This document shows positions 1 through 7,249 of a stretch of DNA of 18,896 bases, one piece after another. The translations under genes and the position numbers were made by a program. The notes under the pieces were generated by a model. It did not search any database. It was not told the DNA's origin and worked only from the letters and a program-made list of their open reading frames with translations. Source of the DNA: Verrucomicrobiota bacterium (GTDB taxonomy: Bacteria; Verrucomicrobiota; Lentisphaeria; Victivallales; Victivallaceae); contig JAEWSS010000087.1 in assembly GCA_023459755.1 (NCBI GenBank), positions 1 to 18,896 of the forward strand, given 5' to 3'. The stretch's first letter is position 1. Each line of letters starts with the position of its first letter.

Positions 1-1918
1 GGTGATAATCTAACACCGCAATCTTGTTTTTCAATTCAAAAAGTGCCGGACCGTCGAGCCAAATCGCCGTTTTTTCCGAAAGTGAAGTCCAGCGGACGAT
101 TTTTTCGGTTCGCCGCGGTTTTCCGCAGACGGCAATCCGGCTGGTCATATTCAGCGCGGCGGCGGCCGGTTCCGGCGTTTTCGGCGTCAGCATTGCGCCT
201 TCAATCCGGCGTATCCCGCGTGAAGACAGAAATTCACGCACCGCCGGAGCGGCATCGTAACCCGGCAGATTCAGGCTGTATGCCGCGACATCGGACGGGG
301 AGGCGGCAATGCAGGTTGTGGCGCCGTCGCCGCCGTGGACGGTCAGCATGAAGTCCGGCTGGAAAAAGTGGCCGCCGAAAATAAAGGCCAGCCAGATGAA
401 TATTACAGTCGCCGCCATTGTCCGCACCGCGGTGTTTCCGCGAATAAACAACAACAATGCGACGATGAAAACAACCGTCAGCCATGCCGTCGGAGTCAGT
501 GCCGGAGTGTCGGAAAACAGTTCGGCGGCGCCGCCGGCCACGCCGCGCAGCGAATCGGACAAAAAGCTCAAGGGGCCAATGAGCAGTATTCCGACAACCG
601 GCAGCATTTTCAGCGCCGCCAGTATGAACAGCGGAAAAATCAACGGCATGATCAGCAGGTTCGCCGGCAGTGATCCGGGCGTGAACAGCCCTTGATGATA
701 CAGCGTCAGCGGCATTCCGGCCAGATAGATCACCGCGAGCACCGCGGCGAGTCCGGCGGTTTTCGCCGCGAGTTTCCGGCGCGGCATAAGTTCAGGCGGC
801 TTGAAGCTGGAGAGTTCATTGATCGCCATGGAAATTTTGCGGACCGCCTCTCCGGTCAACAGCAGGAATCCGGTAATTATAAAGGAAAATTGAAATCCGA
901 GGTCGAACACCTGCTTCGGCTGCCACAACAGAACCGCCGCGGCCGCCAACGCCAGCGTTGACAGCGGGCGAACCTGCGCAAAATACGCTCTGGCGACGAT
1001 GAAACATGAGATCATCAACGCGGCGCGGAGCGCCGGAATCTGCGCTCCGGACAACAGCGTATAAAACCACACCGCCGCCAGCATCGCCGGCGCCCGCAGT
1101 CGCCACGGCGCCGGCGAAAACAGCAGCAGGGCCAGTGCCGCCGCCACCCCGACGTGGAGACCGGACACGGAAAAAAGATGTATGGTTCCGGACTTGAGGA
1201 AGTCGTCGCGCTCCTCCGGCCCGATGCCCTGCCGCACGCCGAGCACAATCGCATTGACGATCATCGCGGATTGCCGGGGCATTCCGTCAGAGATCCGCGC
1301 GGCAAGTTCTGCCCGTATTTTGGCGAGAAGGTGCAGAAATCCGCGTCCCGGAGTGAGCGTGTCAACTGCTTTAATGTTGGCAACCGCCGCAATGTCGCGA
1401 TTGCGCATGTAGCGGTCGAACCCGCCGGGCGTAAGTGATTTTCGGGAGACAATGCGGCCGGATGCGTCCAGAAAATTGATCCTGACCGGCGGGGAGGGGG
1501 CGGCCAGCAGCGCATCGGCGGCAATCCGGTCGCCGTAAAGCGGAGCGGTCTCCGGCGGCAGACGAAGCAGAACTTTTTCCCCGATCGGCGTTATTTCGGC
1601 GGCGATCAGTGAATTTTCAACCGGAACGCCGCCCCAATCCGTTACCTCGAATTGGAAACGGCCGGTCAATATTCCGCCTTCCGGCAGGGACGGGGACCGC
1701 GCAGGTGTGAACGTTATCGCGGCGCATCCCAGCAGTATGCCGGCGAAAAATTGTGGAATAAGCACGGATGGCGCGGTGCGCACCGCGGCAATCATCGAGA
1801 TGACCGCCAGCGGCGCCGCCGCCCAGTGGACGTCATAATAAAAAAGCAGCGCCGTCAATATTCCGGCCAAAAGAAAATATATGCCGCCGGCCGGCGGCGC
1901 GGCGGAACGCCATTTCAT
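1..1918 (-). CDS. comEC: ComEC/Rec2-family DNA internalization protein (partial, C-terminus off left edge)
   Basis: Inner-membrane channel that carries single-stranded DNA into the cytoplasm during natural transformation. The frame is open from the ATG at 1918 to base 1 (639 codons visible) with no stop in the window. Two or three hydrophobic segments open the protein. A DUF4131-like part follows, with PGGFDRYMRNRDIAA near residues 187-201. The competence domain has the family hallmarks: HLFSVSGLHVG (247-257), IPALRA, LGFQFSF near 360-366 and SLPANLLIMPL near 416-426. The last roughly 115 residues correspond to the metallo-beta-lactamase-like domain. There the DVGQGD-type motif reads TVHGGDG (526-532), and the place of the HxHxDH metal site reads MLTPKTPEP (576-584), so the metal ligands look lost. 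Its ATG overlaps the stop of the PHP gene by four bases (ATGA). The family call is firm from the competence motifs. The rest of the C-terminal domain cannot be seen. Confidence 0.93.
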   Translation of the reverse strand, partial: MKWRSAAPPAGGIYFLLAGILTALLFYYDVHWAAAPLAVISMIAAVRTAPSVLIPQFFAGILLGCAAITFTPARSPSLPEGGILTGRFQFEVTDWGGVPVENSLIAAEITPIGEKVLLRLPPETAPLYGDRIAADALLAAPSPPVRINFLDASGRIVSRKSLTPGGFDRYMRNRDIAAVANIKAVDTLTPGRGFLHLLAKIRAELAARISDGMPRQSAMIVNAIVLGVRQGIGPEERDDFLKSGTIHLFSVSGLHVGVAAALALLLFSPAPWRLRAPAMLAAVWFYTLLSGAQIPALRAALMISCFIVARAYFAQVRPLSTLALAAAAVLLWQPKQVFDLGFQFSFIITGFLLLTGEAVRKISMAINELSSFKPPELMPRRKLAAKTAGLAAVLAVIYLAGMPLTLYHQGLFTPGSLPANLLIMPLIFPLFILAALKMLPVVGILLIGPLSFLSDSLRGVAGGAAELFSDTPALTPTAWLTVVFIVALLLFIRGNTAVRTMAATVIFIWLAFIFGGHFFQPDFMLTVHGGDGATTCIAASPSDVAAYSLNLPGYDAAPAVREFLSSRGIRRIEGAMLTPKTPEPAAAALNMTSRIAVCGKPRRTEKIVRWTSLSEKTAIWLDGPALFELKNKIAVLDYH

Positions 1919-2781
1919 TTTGTTTCTCTGATTGCCGTTGTCCGTTTATCCAGTTCGTCCAGCATGGCGGCTGGAACCTTCAGTCCGCCGCGCCCGGTGC
2001 CGATTTCGCAGACCGGCAGCCCCACGCCGTGAAAGTCGCTGCCGCCGGAACACATCAGATTGTACTGCGCCGCGTTTTCCTCCACCAGCGCGGTCTGCTC
2101 CGGGGTGAATGTGACATAATGCACCTCGATGCCGTCCAGTCCGGCCGGGACAATATGCTTTAACACCCGCTTGAGCCATGAACGTTCACCCGCCGCGGCG
2201 AACACCGGATGCGCCCACACCGCCGCGCCTCCGGCGTGATGAATGTGCGCGATCGCCTCCGCCGGGTGCGGCAGTGCGCGCGGTACGAATCCGGGCAGAT
2301 TGCGGCGCAGCAGCACTTCAAAAACGGTGTCCGGCGTCGGAAATTTTTCCTGGTAATATTTGGACAGCAGTTTGGCAAAATGCATCCGGCCGACCACGTT
2401 CAGCGGCCGCCATTCCTCTTCGGGAACCGGCAGGCCGAGCGCTGTGAGTTTCAACGCCATTTTTTCGGCTCTCGCCACGCGTTCAATCCGCATTTTTTCG
2501 AGGAACTCAAGCAGTTCCGAATTGTTGATGTCGATGTCCAGCCCGACAATGTGGAGCTCCCGATTGTTGAACATCGACGACAACTCCACCCCGGGAATCA
2601 GTCTGAGTTCCGGATAACGCTGTTTTTCGGCAATAAACTCCGGGATGCCGTTCACTGTGTCGTGGTCGGTAAGCGCCACGGCGGCGAGTTTTTTCTGCTC
2701 GGCCAGCGCGGCGATCTCGGCGGGCCGAACCGCCCCGTCCGAGCTTAAACTATGAGTGTGAAAGTCGGCGGCGTCCCTCAT
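1915..2781 (-). CDS. PHP-domain phosphoesterase, RNase AM / 3',5'-nucleotide bisphosphate phosphatase type
   Basis: 288-residue cytoplasmic PHP-family metallo-phosphoesterase. All PHP metal-ligand motifs are visible: FHTHSLSSDG (H8, H10, D15), LTDHDTV (D39-H40-D41), PGVELSS (E66), ELHIVG (H77), AVWAHP near residue 198 and GGSDFHG near 251. Length and motif order match the YciV/TrpH group. E. coli YciV (RNase AM) removes the 3' phosphate from 3',5'-nucleoside bisphosphates and trims short 5' ends; that activity is assigned here by family only. The start codon overlaps the stop of the upstream amidase (ATGA), and its own stop overlaps the comEC start, so it sits inside a coupled operon. Cleaning up nucleotides or short oligonucleotides derived from imported DNA would suit a neighbour of comEC, but that is inference. 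A histidinol-phosphatase role is less likely given the motif pattern and the absence of his genes. Confidence 0.85.
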   Translation of the reverse strand: MRDAADFHTHSLSSDGAVRPAEIAALAEQKKLAAVALTDHDTVNGIPEFIAEKQRYPELRLIPGVELSSMFNNRELHIVGLDIDINNSELLEFLEKMRIERVARAEKMALKLTALGLPVPEEEWRPLNVVGRMHFAKLLSKYYQEKFPTPDTVFEVLLRRNLPGFVPRALPHPAEAIAHIHHAGGAAVWAHPVFAAAGERSWLKRVLKHIVPAGLDGIEVHYVTFTPEQTALVEENAAQYNLMCSGGSDFHGVGLPVCEIGTGRGGLKVPAAMLDELDKRTTAIRETK

Positions 2782-3749
2782 TTTTCAGCCGTTTCCAGCG
2801 GTGCTTCGGTTTGTTGGGCGTAGTCTGCGATGCCGCGCGCGATCGCCCTGGCCAAAACCGTCTGATACTCCGGCGATGCGAGTTTCGCTTCGTCCGCCGG
2901 ATGACTCATAAAGCCGCATTCCACCAGCACCGCCGGAACGGTGTTGTGGTAGAGAACATGAAAACGAGCCCGCTTTGCGCCGCGGTCAAACGCCCCGGTG
3001 CTCTCGATCAGCCGTCTCTGGATGGCGCTGGAGAGCGCAAACGAATCGACGGTATTGCGATAGCCGACCGCGTCGTCATTTGCCGGAACCTGAATCGAGT
3101 GGTCGGCGTTGTCGTTGCTGTTGGCCGCGCCGCGCGGAGTGACGGAGAAGGTCTCAATGCCGTTGGCGTCGGGATTCGGCGCCGCGTTGCAGTGGATGGA
3201 GATGAAAATGTCGGCGCCGGTTTCAGCGGCTTTCGCCGCGCGCGGCGGAAGATCAACGGTTTCGTCGCCGTTGCGGGTCATTATCACCTCAATGCCGTTT
3301 TGTTTCAGCAGTCCGGCCAGCTTTTGCGCGATGGCGAGGTTGAACTCTTTTTCCTTTGCCAGTCTGCCCGGTGCGCCGGGATGAATGCCGCCGTGTCCGG
3401 GATCAATCACAACTTTGGCGATATTCTGCCGGCGCAGCGTGGAGTTGTCGAACAGCGGACGCAGCGTATTGTCGAAGTCGTATTCGGAAAAACACAGCCC
3501 GTACTGCGAGACGGTGGTCGGATACGCCAGCCACAGTTTGACGCCGTTGAGCCGGAAGAAGCGTTCGTCGGGGTCCGCGGAAATGATGGCTTCCGGACCG
3601 GCCAGCATGAACGGCGTGTCCAGACATCGCAACTGAAGTCGTTTCCCGACCGCGCGACCGGTTATGTAGTTTGTTCCGTCGATCTGAACGATCTCCGGCT
3701 GGCAGGCGGTAAGCATGAACATCAGTGCCGGCAAAAAAAGTTTTTTCAT
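2778..3749 (-). CDS. N-acetylmuramoyl-L-alanine amidase, lipoprotein (Amidase_3)
   Basis: Zinc amidase that cuts the bond between N-acetylmuramic acid and L-alanine in peptidoglycan. The 323-residue product opens with a lipoprotein signal (MKKLFLPALMFMLTAC, lipid-modified C16), so it should be anchored in a membrane facing the periplasm. Residues about 20-105 form a small beta-rich domain resembling the copper-amine-oxidase N-terminal-like domain found in front of some amidases. The Amidase_3 domain covers about 110-312. Zn ligands are IDPGHGG (H119), AKEKEFNL (E133) and ISIHCN (H186); the catalytic Glu is in VECGF (E277). All key residues are present, so it should be active. It starts with an ATGA overlap on the second amidase. 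The two share domain order and similar phrases, so they look like an old tandem duplication with one copy lipidated and the other not. Confidence 0.92.
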   Translation of the reverse strand: MKKLFLPALMFMLTACQPEIVQIDGTNYITGRAVGKRLQLRCLDTPFMLAGPEAIISADPDERFFRLNGVKLWLAYPTTVSQYGLCFSEYDFDNTLRPLFDNSTLRRQNIAKVVIDPGHGGIHPGAPGRLAKEKEFNLAIAQKLAGLLKQNGIEVIMTRNGDETVDLPPRAAKAAETGADIFISIHCNAAPNPDANGIETFSVTPRGAANSNDNADHSIQVPANDDAVGYRNTVDSFALSSAIQRRLIESTGAFDRGAKRARFHVLYHNTVPAVLVECGFMSHPADEAKLASPEYQTVLARAIARGIADYAQQTEAPLETAEK

Positions 3750-4756
3750 TTTGTTTTTACCTGATTGAAGTACGCGACAATGCCGTCGGCGATGGCTGAT
3801 GCCAATTTGCGGCGGTAGGCCGGTGAGTTCAGGTTCCTTTCCTCGGTTCGGTTTGATATGAAGCCGGTCTCGATCAGCACGGCCGGACAGTTGACATTGC
3901 GGAGAACCGAAAATCGCGCCCGTTTCAGCCCGCGATTGGGTGTTTCACGCACCTTCCCCGCGATGCTTTTTTGAATGCACGAGGCTAAAAACAGGCTGTT
4001 ACTGCACCATGCGTGTCCGGCGGACGTGCCGCCCTCCACCTTGCCGGTGTTGTAACTCGGCGCGCCCGGCGGCGTGAGACTGAACGTTCCGATGCCGGAG
4101 ACTCCGGCGGAGGCCGAATCGGCGTGAAGCGACACAAACAGCTGACCGCGCAGCCGGTTGCAGTAGCTGGCGCGGTTTTCCAGACTTATCGAGGTGTCGC
4201 CGGTTCTGGTCATGAAAATCTGAAATTTCACATCTTTGCCGTCGCGTTTTACCGACCGTTTCGCCAGCTCGCTCCGCAGTTCTTTGGCGATCAGCAATGT
4301 CAGAACCTTTTCCCGGCTTATCTTTCCGGCGGCGCCGGGATCGGAGCCGCCGTGTCCCGGATCGATGATTATTCGGATCGGGTCATGCCTTTTCAGCGAA
4401 GACCGGTTGAGCAGCGGCAGCAGTGTTCCGGTAAAATCGCTCCAGCTGATGTAGCCGACGCCGTTCTGCCATCCCGGCGCAAAATTCAGTACGATCGGCA
4501 GTCCTTCGATTACCGCGGTGCGCTTGTCCGGTGAAAACGCGGCGATCGTCCTGCCGTTTGCCGCCACCAGACGCAGAACGGTTTTCGAGGCGTTCCAGCG
4601 GCAGCTGAAGTATCTTGCCAGCGACGACAGCGCGGCGTAACGGCGGCCGTAAAGCGTTTTCGACGCCACCTGCGATATGCTTATGGCGTCGGATAAAAAC
4701 GGCGGCAGAAGCAGCAGAAAAAACAAAAAAACAGTTGCAATTCTGCGCGCGTTCAC
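3746..4756 (-). CDS. N-acetylmuramoyl-L-alanine amidase, secreted paralogue (Amidase_3)
   Basis: Second Amidase_3 peptidoglycan hydrolase, 336 residues from a GTG start at 4756. I chose this start because AGGAG lies 7 bases upstream, a signal peptide follows at once, and the GTG overlaps the thiD stop as GTGA. The same frame stays open further upstream inside thiD, but that stretch is arginine-rich and unlike a signal sequence. Residues 1-24 are a signal peptide with a likely cleavage after LSDA and no lipobox cysteine, so it should be a free or loosely bound periplasmic enzyme. A copper-amine-oxidase-N-like domain spans about 27-118. The catalytic domain has IDPGHGG (H135), SREKVLTL (E149), VSLHADS (H211) and LIETGF (E296). 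All catalytic residues are intact. Tandem paralogues with different anchoring suggest a division of labour in wall opening, which is inference. Confidence 0.9.
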   Translation of the reverse strand: MNARRIATVFLFFLLLLPPFLSDAISISQVASKTLYGRRYAALSSLARYFSCRWNASKTVLRLVAANGRTIAAFSPDKRTAVIEGLPIVLNFAPGWQNGVGYISWSDFTGTLLPLLNRSSLKRHDPIRIIIDPGHGGSDPGAAGKISREKVLTLLIAKELRSELAKRSVKRDGKDVKFQIFMTRTGDTSISLENRASYCNRLRGQLFVSLHADSASAGVSGIGTFSLTPPGAPSYNTGKVEGGTSAGHAWCSNSLFLASCIQKSIAGKVRETPNRGLKRARFSVLRNVNCPAVLIETGFISNRTEERNLNSPAYRRKLASAIADGIVAYFNQVKTK

Positions 4757-5607
4757 CGTTTTCTCCTGCGCAGAAAGGTTTTGTTTTCGTATGAGTCCTG
4801 CGGCGGATACATTCCGAGCAGGCCGGAGCCGATTTCCACCGCTTCGGTCAGCGATCCGAGCACAAATCCCTTTGCGGCGCGCAGTGCTTCGTCCGGCTCC
4901 ATTTCCAGCGCGAACGCCGCGGCCAGCGCCGCCGAGAAGGTGCATCCGGTACCGTGAGCCGCCGACGGATGTTCCAGCGTTATGCGCGGCGAGCCAAGTT
5001 CATATACGCCGTCTTCCAGAGCTACAAAGTCCACCGCCTCGCGTCCGACGGCGGCGGCGTGACCGGTCTTCAGGATCACTCCGGCACCGTAAAGTTCGGA
5101 CAATTCAGCGGCCGCGGCGGCAAAGTCGTCCGCCCCTTCGAGCTTTCGGCCGAGCAGCAGTTCGGCCTCCGGAATGTTCGGCGTAATCCAGTCCGCCAGC
5201 GGCAGCAGGAGTTTTTGCATATTTTCAATGGCGTCAGGCTTGAGCAGCACCGCGCCGCTGGTTGCTACCATCACCGGATCGACCACCAGCTGCGCCTTGC
5301 GCTTCGCCAGTTCTTTTGCCGCCGCCGCAACGATTTCGGCGGAAAACATCATTCCGGTTTTTATGCCGCCGACCGCAAGTTTTGAGGCCACGGCGCGGAT
5401 TTGTGCCGCAACCGTTTCCGGTTTCAGCCCTTCGATGGCGGTTACTTCGCACGGATTCTGGGCGGTCACCGCGGTGATTGCGCTGGTTCCGAACACGCCG
5501 AACGCCGCGAAGGTGCGCAGGTCGGCCTGAATGCCCGCGCCGCCGCCGGAATCGCTTCCGGCCACCGTCAGCGCGAGCGGATAATTCATTGCTTCGTTCT
5601 CTTTCAT
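4753..5607 (-). CDS. thiD: Hydroxymethylpyrimidine / phosphomethylpyrimidine kinase
   Basis: Thiamine-biosynthesis kinase that phosphorylates HMP and then HMP-P to HMP-PP in the cytoplasm. The 284-residue product has the ribokinase-fold ThiD signatures: LTVAGSDSGGGAGIQADL (13-30), DPVMVATSG (110-118), TPNIPEAELLLG (142-153) and HGTGCTFSAALAA (218-230), where C222 is the conserved Cys of the anion-hole motif. I chose the ATG at 5607, preceded by AAGGAG about 11 bases away. An ATG at 5589 (start MNYPLALTV) would give a length closer to typical ThiD, and the frame also stays open upstream. No TPP riboswitch is evident; the leader is too short and unpatterned for one. It is the first gene of the leftward operon and overlaps the second amidase by four bases. 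No other thiamine gene is nearby. Confidence 0.92.
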   Translation of the reverse strand: MKENEAMNYPLALTVAGSDSGGGAGIQADLRTFAAFGVFGTSAITAVTAQNPCEVTAIEGLKPETVAAQIRAVASKLAVGGIKTGMMFSAEIVAAAAKELAKRKAQLVVDPVMVATSGAVLLKPDAIENMQKLLLPLADWITPNIPEAELLLGRKLEGADDFAAAAAELSELYGAGVILKTGHAAAVGREAVDFVALEDGVYELGSPRITLEHPSAAHGTGCTFSAALAAAFALEMEPDEALRAAKGFVLGSLTEAVEIGSGLLGMYPPQDSYENKTFLRRRKR

Positions 5608-5669
5608 TATATCCGATTCTCCTTTTATATACGATAACATTAACGGGCGCATTTTCCAGTCCTGAAAAA

Positions 5670-5699
5670 ATAAAATTGCGAATTGTTGAGTCTTGACAA
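5670..5699 (-). promoter_or_regulatory. Possible leftward promoter for the thiD-comEC operon
   Basis: On the minus strand, TTGTCA (5699-5694) and TTTTAT (5675-5670) are separated by 18 bases. The minus-35 box overlaps that of the rightward promoter through the palindrome CTTGACAAG (5692-5700). The minus-10 match is only moderate. Other AT-rich candidates lie closer to the thiD start. Confidence 0.35.
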
Positions 5700-5720
5700 G
5701 CCGTCGCAGCATGGTATATT
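5693..5720 (+). promoter_or_regulatory. Sigma70-type promoter of the exported-protein gene
   Basis: A consensus TTGACA (5693-5698) is followed after 16 bases by TATATT (5715-5720). Transcription should start near 5726-5728. That would leave the ATG at 5733 almost leaderless, which supports the downstream ATG at 5754 as the true start. Confidence 0.75.
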
Positions 5721-5753
5721 ACACCCAGTCACATGAGGAGTAAGGTTTTTCGG

Positions 5754-7058
5754 ATGAAAAAAATATTTCTGCTGTCATTGGTATTGCTGTCGGCGGCGGT
5801 GCTGTCCGGCGGCACACTGACTACTTCCGGCGGAACCCCGGTAAATTACCGCCCGGGGGCGGACGCGAACCGTAACTTCATGGATTTTCTCGGTCGTCTG
5901 GAGGCGGAGGCGTCACGCGCCGCGAAATATTCGGCTGCCGGCGGTGACGGACGGGTGCGCATTGAAGTGGACAAAGTCGAGCCGGAAGGCCATATCAATA
6001 TACTGCGAATCGGCAACTCGGCGGTAATCGTGATCGGCGGCGACCTTGACCGCTATGTCGCCAATCGGAGCGACGCCCGTTTTTTCGCGGCGGTCTTTCT
6101 GCTTTCCCGCCTGAATATTCCGCCGGAGCGCGGACTTGGCGCGTTTCCGGCTTTTGTGGCCGACGGACTTTGCTCCAGAGCGGAGAACGCTGGAAAAAAA
6201 CGTGTCGTATTGCTCAATACCGCGCAATATCCCGGCATCCGTTCGGTGCTTTCATCAGGCGGAAAAGTCGGTCTGCGCGGCGCGCTGAGGGGGATCACGG
6301 TTCCGGAGCCGGGCGCTCCGGGCGCTTTTTATGACGAAAACGCCAGAATCGGGCTGGATATTTTGATGTCCGGCATCACTGCAAAAAATAATCCGGTAGC
6401 CGTCATGGTGCGGGAACTGGCCGCTTCCGGCAATTTCGACACCGCGTTTGACGCCGCATTCGGGCCGGTGGTCGGAGTTACCCCGGGCGCCGCTGCGGCA
6501 TTCGACCCGCCGGCGGCGATCGACGCCCGGCTGGAACGCCTGATCCGCCGCCGGGTTTTCACCCAGTTCGCTCCATACCGCGCCGCTGAACAGTCCGTCA
6601 TGCTGGCCGCGGTTCGGAATTGTACCTATTATGAGGAAGACTGTGACGAACCCCGGCAGGCCGACCTTTCCGAACTGCCTCTGCTGATTGAGCGACGCGT
6701 CGATTCCTGCCGCATCGTTCTCAATAACAAGCAGCGCGCGCTGACCGAACTGATCGCCGGCGCCGGTCCGATAACCATCGGCGACCTGGAGACGGTGCTT
6801 GAACTTATCGGCAAAGTCGGCGATATGCCGGCCGCCGAATGTTCGGCGCAGCTGGCCGCGGCGCTCGGAAACTCCGAACAGGCGATTGCAAAACTTTCCG
6901 CCATCGAAAAAGAACTCGACGACGTCGAAAATTCGCTGGTCTCCGAACAACAGCGCTTTCCGTGGCGGTTCAGCACGGTTTGCCGCGGCGACTCAGACCT
7001 GCCGTCCGGCGTGACCGCGGAACTCGACCGGGTGCAAAAACTGCTCGAAAAACCGTAA
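5754..7058 (+). CDS. Exported protein of unknown function, possible peptidase-MA-like fold without HExxH
   Basis: 434-residue product with a signal peptide (about 1-20, KKIFLLSLVLLSAAVLS), so it is probably periplasmic or secreted. I do not recognise a named family. The segment order resembles gluzincin (peptidase MA clan) domains. A beta strand NILRIGNSAVIVIGG (82-96) precedes a helix DARFFAAVFLLSRL (107-120), where a peptidase would carry HExxH. Then come AFPAFVADGLCSRA (130-143), like the LPxWLxEGLA element, and a helical part (193-237) ending in FDAAFG. No HExxH exists, so it would be non-catalytic; this is inference. Six cysteines (140, 290, 297, 319, 363, 410) could form disulfides. Residues about 368-400 look like a coiled coil. 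ATG 5754 is preferred over ATG 5733: TAAGG lies 8 bases upstream and the signal peptide begins there. It is a single-gene unit with its own promoter and probable terminator. Confidence 0.8.
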   Translation: MKKIFLLSLVLLSAAVLSGGTLTTSGGTPVNYRPGADANRNFMDFLGRLEAEASRAAKYSAAGGDGRVRIEVDKVEPEGHINILRIGNSAVIVIGGDLDRYVANRSDARFFAAVFLLSRLNIPPERGLGAFPAFVADGLCSRAENAGKKRVVLLNTAQYPGIRSVLSSGGKVGLRGALRGITVPEPGAPGAFYDENARIGLDILMSGITAKNNPVAVMVRELAASGNFDTAFDAAFGPVVGVTPGAAAAFDPPAAIDARLERLIRRRVFTQFAPYRAAEQSVMLAAVRNCTYYEEDCDEPRQADLSELPLLIERRVDSCRIVLNNKQRALTELIAGAGPITIGDLETVLELIGKVGDMPAAECSAQLAAALGNSEQAIAKLSAIEKELDDVENSLVSEQQRFPWRFSTVCRGDSDLPSGVTAELDRVQKLLEKP

Positions 7059-7075
7059 TCGACCAAGCGCTTATT

Positions 7076-7108
7076 CCAACCGTCCGGTTGGACGGCTTTC
7101 GTTCCTTC
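7076..7108 (+). terminator. Probable terminator of the exported-protein gene
   Basis: Hairpin CCGTCC (7080-7085), loop GGTT, GGACGG (7090-7095), followed by an interrupted T-rich run (CTTTCGTTCCTT). The T-run is imperfect, so efficiency is uncertain. An overlapping alternative dyad, CCAACCG/CGGTTGG (7076-7082 and 7085-7091), shares the same bases. Confidence 0.5.
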
Positions 7109-7143
7109 AAGATTGTCAATGAGTTACAAAAAAATGCAAAAAA

Positions 7144-7159
7144 ACGCAATATATTGTGT
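7144..7159 (+). promoter_or_regulatory. NrdR box 1
   Basis: ACGCAATATATTGTGT matches the known NrdR operator (consensus acaCwATATaTwGtgt) in its whole core. It is a perfect dyad except for one outer position. NrdR is the ATP/dATP-sensing repressor of ribonucleotide reductase genes. The box lies just upstream of the nrdD minus-35 element. Confidence 0.85.
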
Positions 7160-7169
7160 GTTTTATGGG

Positions 7170-7197
7170 TTGACAGCCCCATATTCGGTGGTATAGT
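7170..7197 (+). promoter_or_regulatory. Promoter of the nrdD operon
   Basis: TTGACA (7170-7175), a 16-base spacer and TATAGT (7192-7197), giving a start near 7204. The strong minus-35, with NrdR boxes flanking and filling the spacer, is the expected layout for a repressible nrd promoter. Confidence 0.8.
7176..7191 (+). promoter_or_regulatory. Probable degenerate NrdR box 2
   Basis: GCCCCATATTCGGTGG keeps the C-N-ATAT...G core of the NrdR operator but not full symmetry. Its start lies exactly 32 bp after the start of box 1, leaving a 16-bp gap. This is the known three-helical-turn spacing of paired NrdR boxes. It fills the whole spacer between minus-35 and minus-10. Spacing is the main argument, because the base match alone would be weak. 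Confidence 0.6.
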
Positions 7198-7249
7198 ATC
7201 TCCGCAATCAACGGGAACAACCAAGATAAAACCTGGAGAACAGAAGAAA

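Noticed and set aside
4757..4945. Longer N-terminus for the second amidase starting at 4945
   Set aside because: The extra part lies inside thiD, is arginine-rich and would bury the signal peptide. GTG 4756 has AGGAG upstream and overlaps the thiD stop as GTGA.
5608..5700. TPP riboswitch upstream of thiD
   Set aside because: The leader is only about 55 bases from the likely promoter and lacks the conserved THI-box elements.
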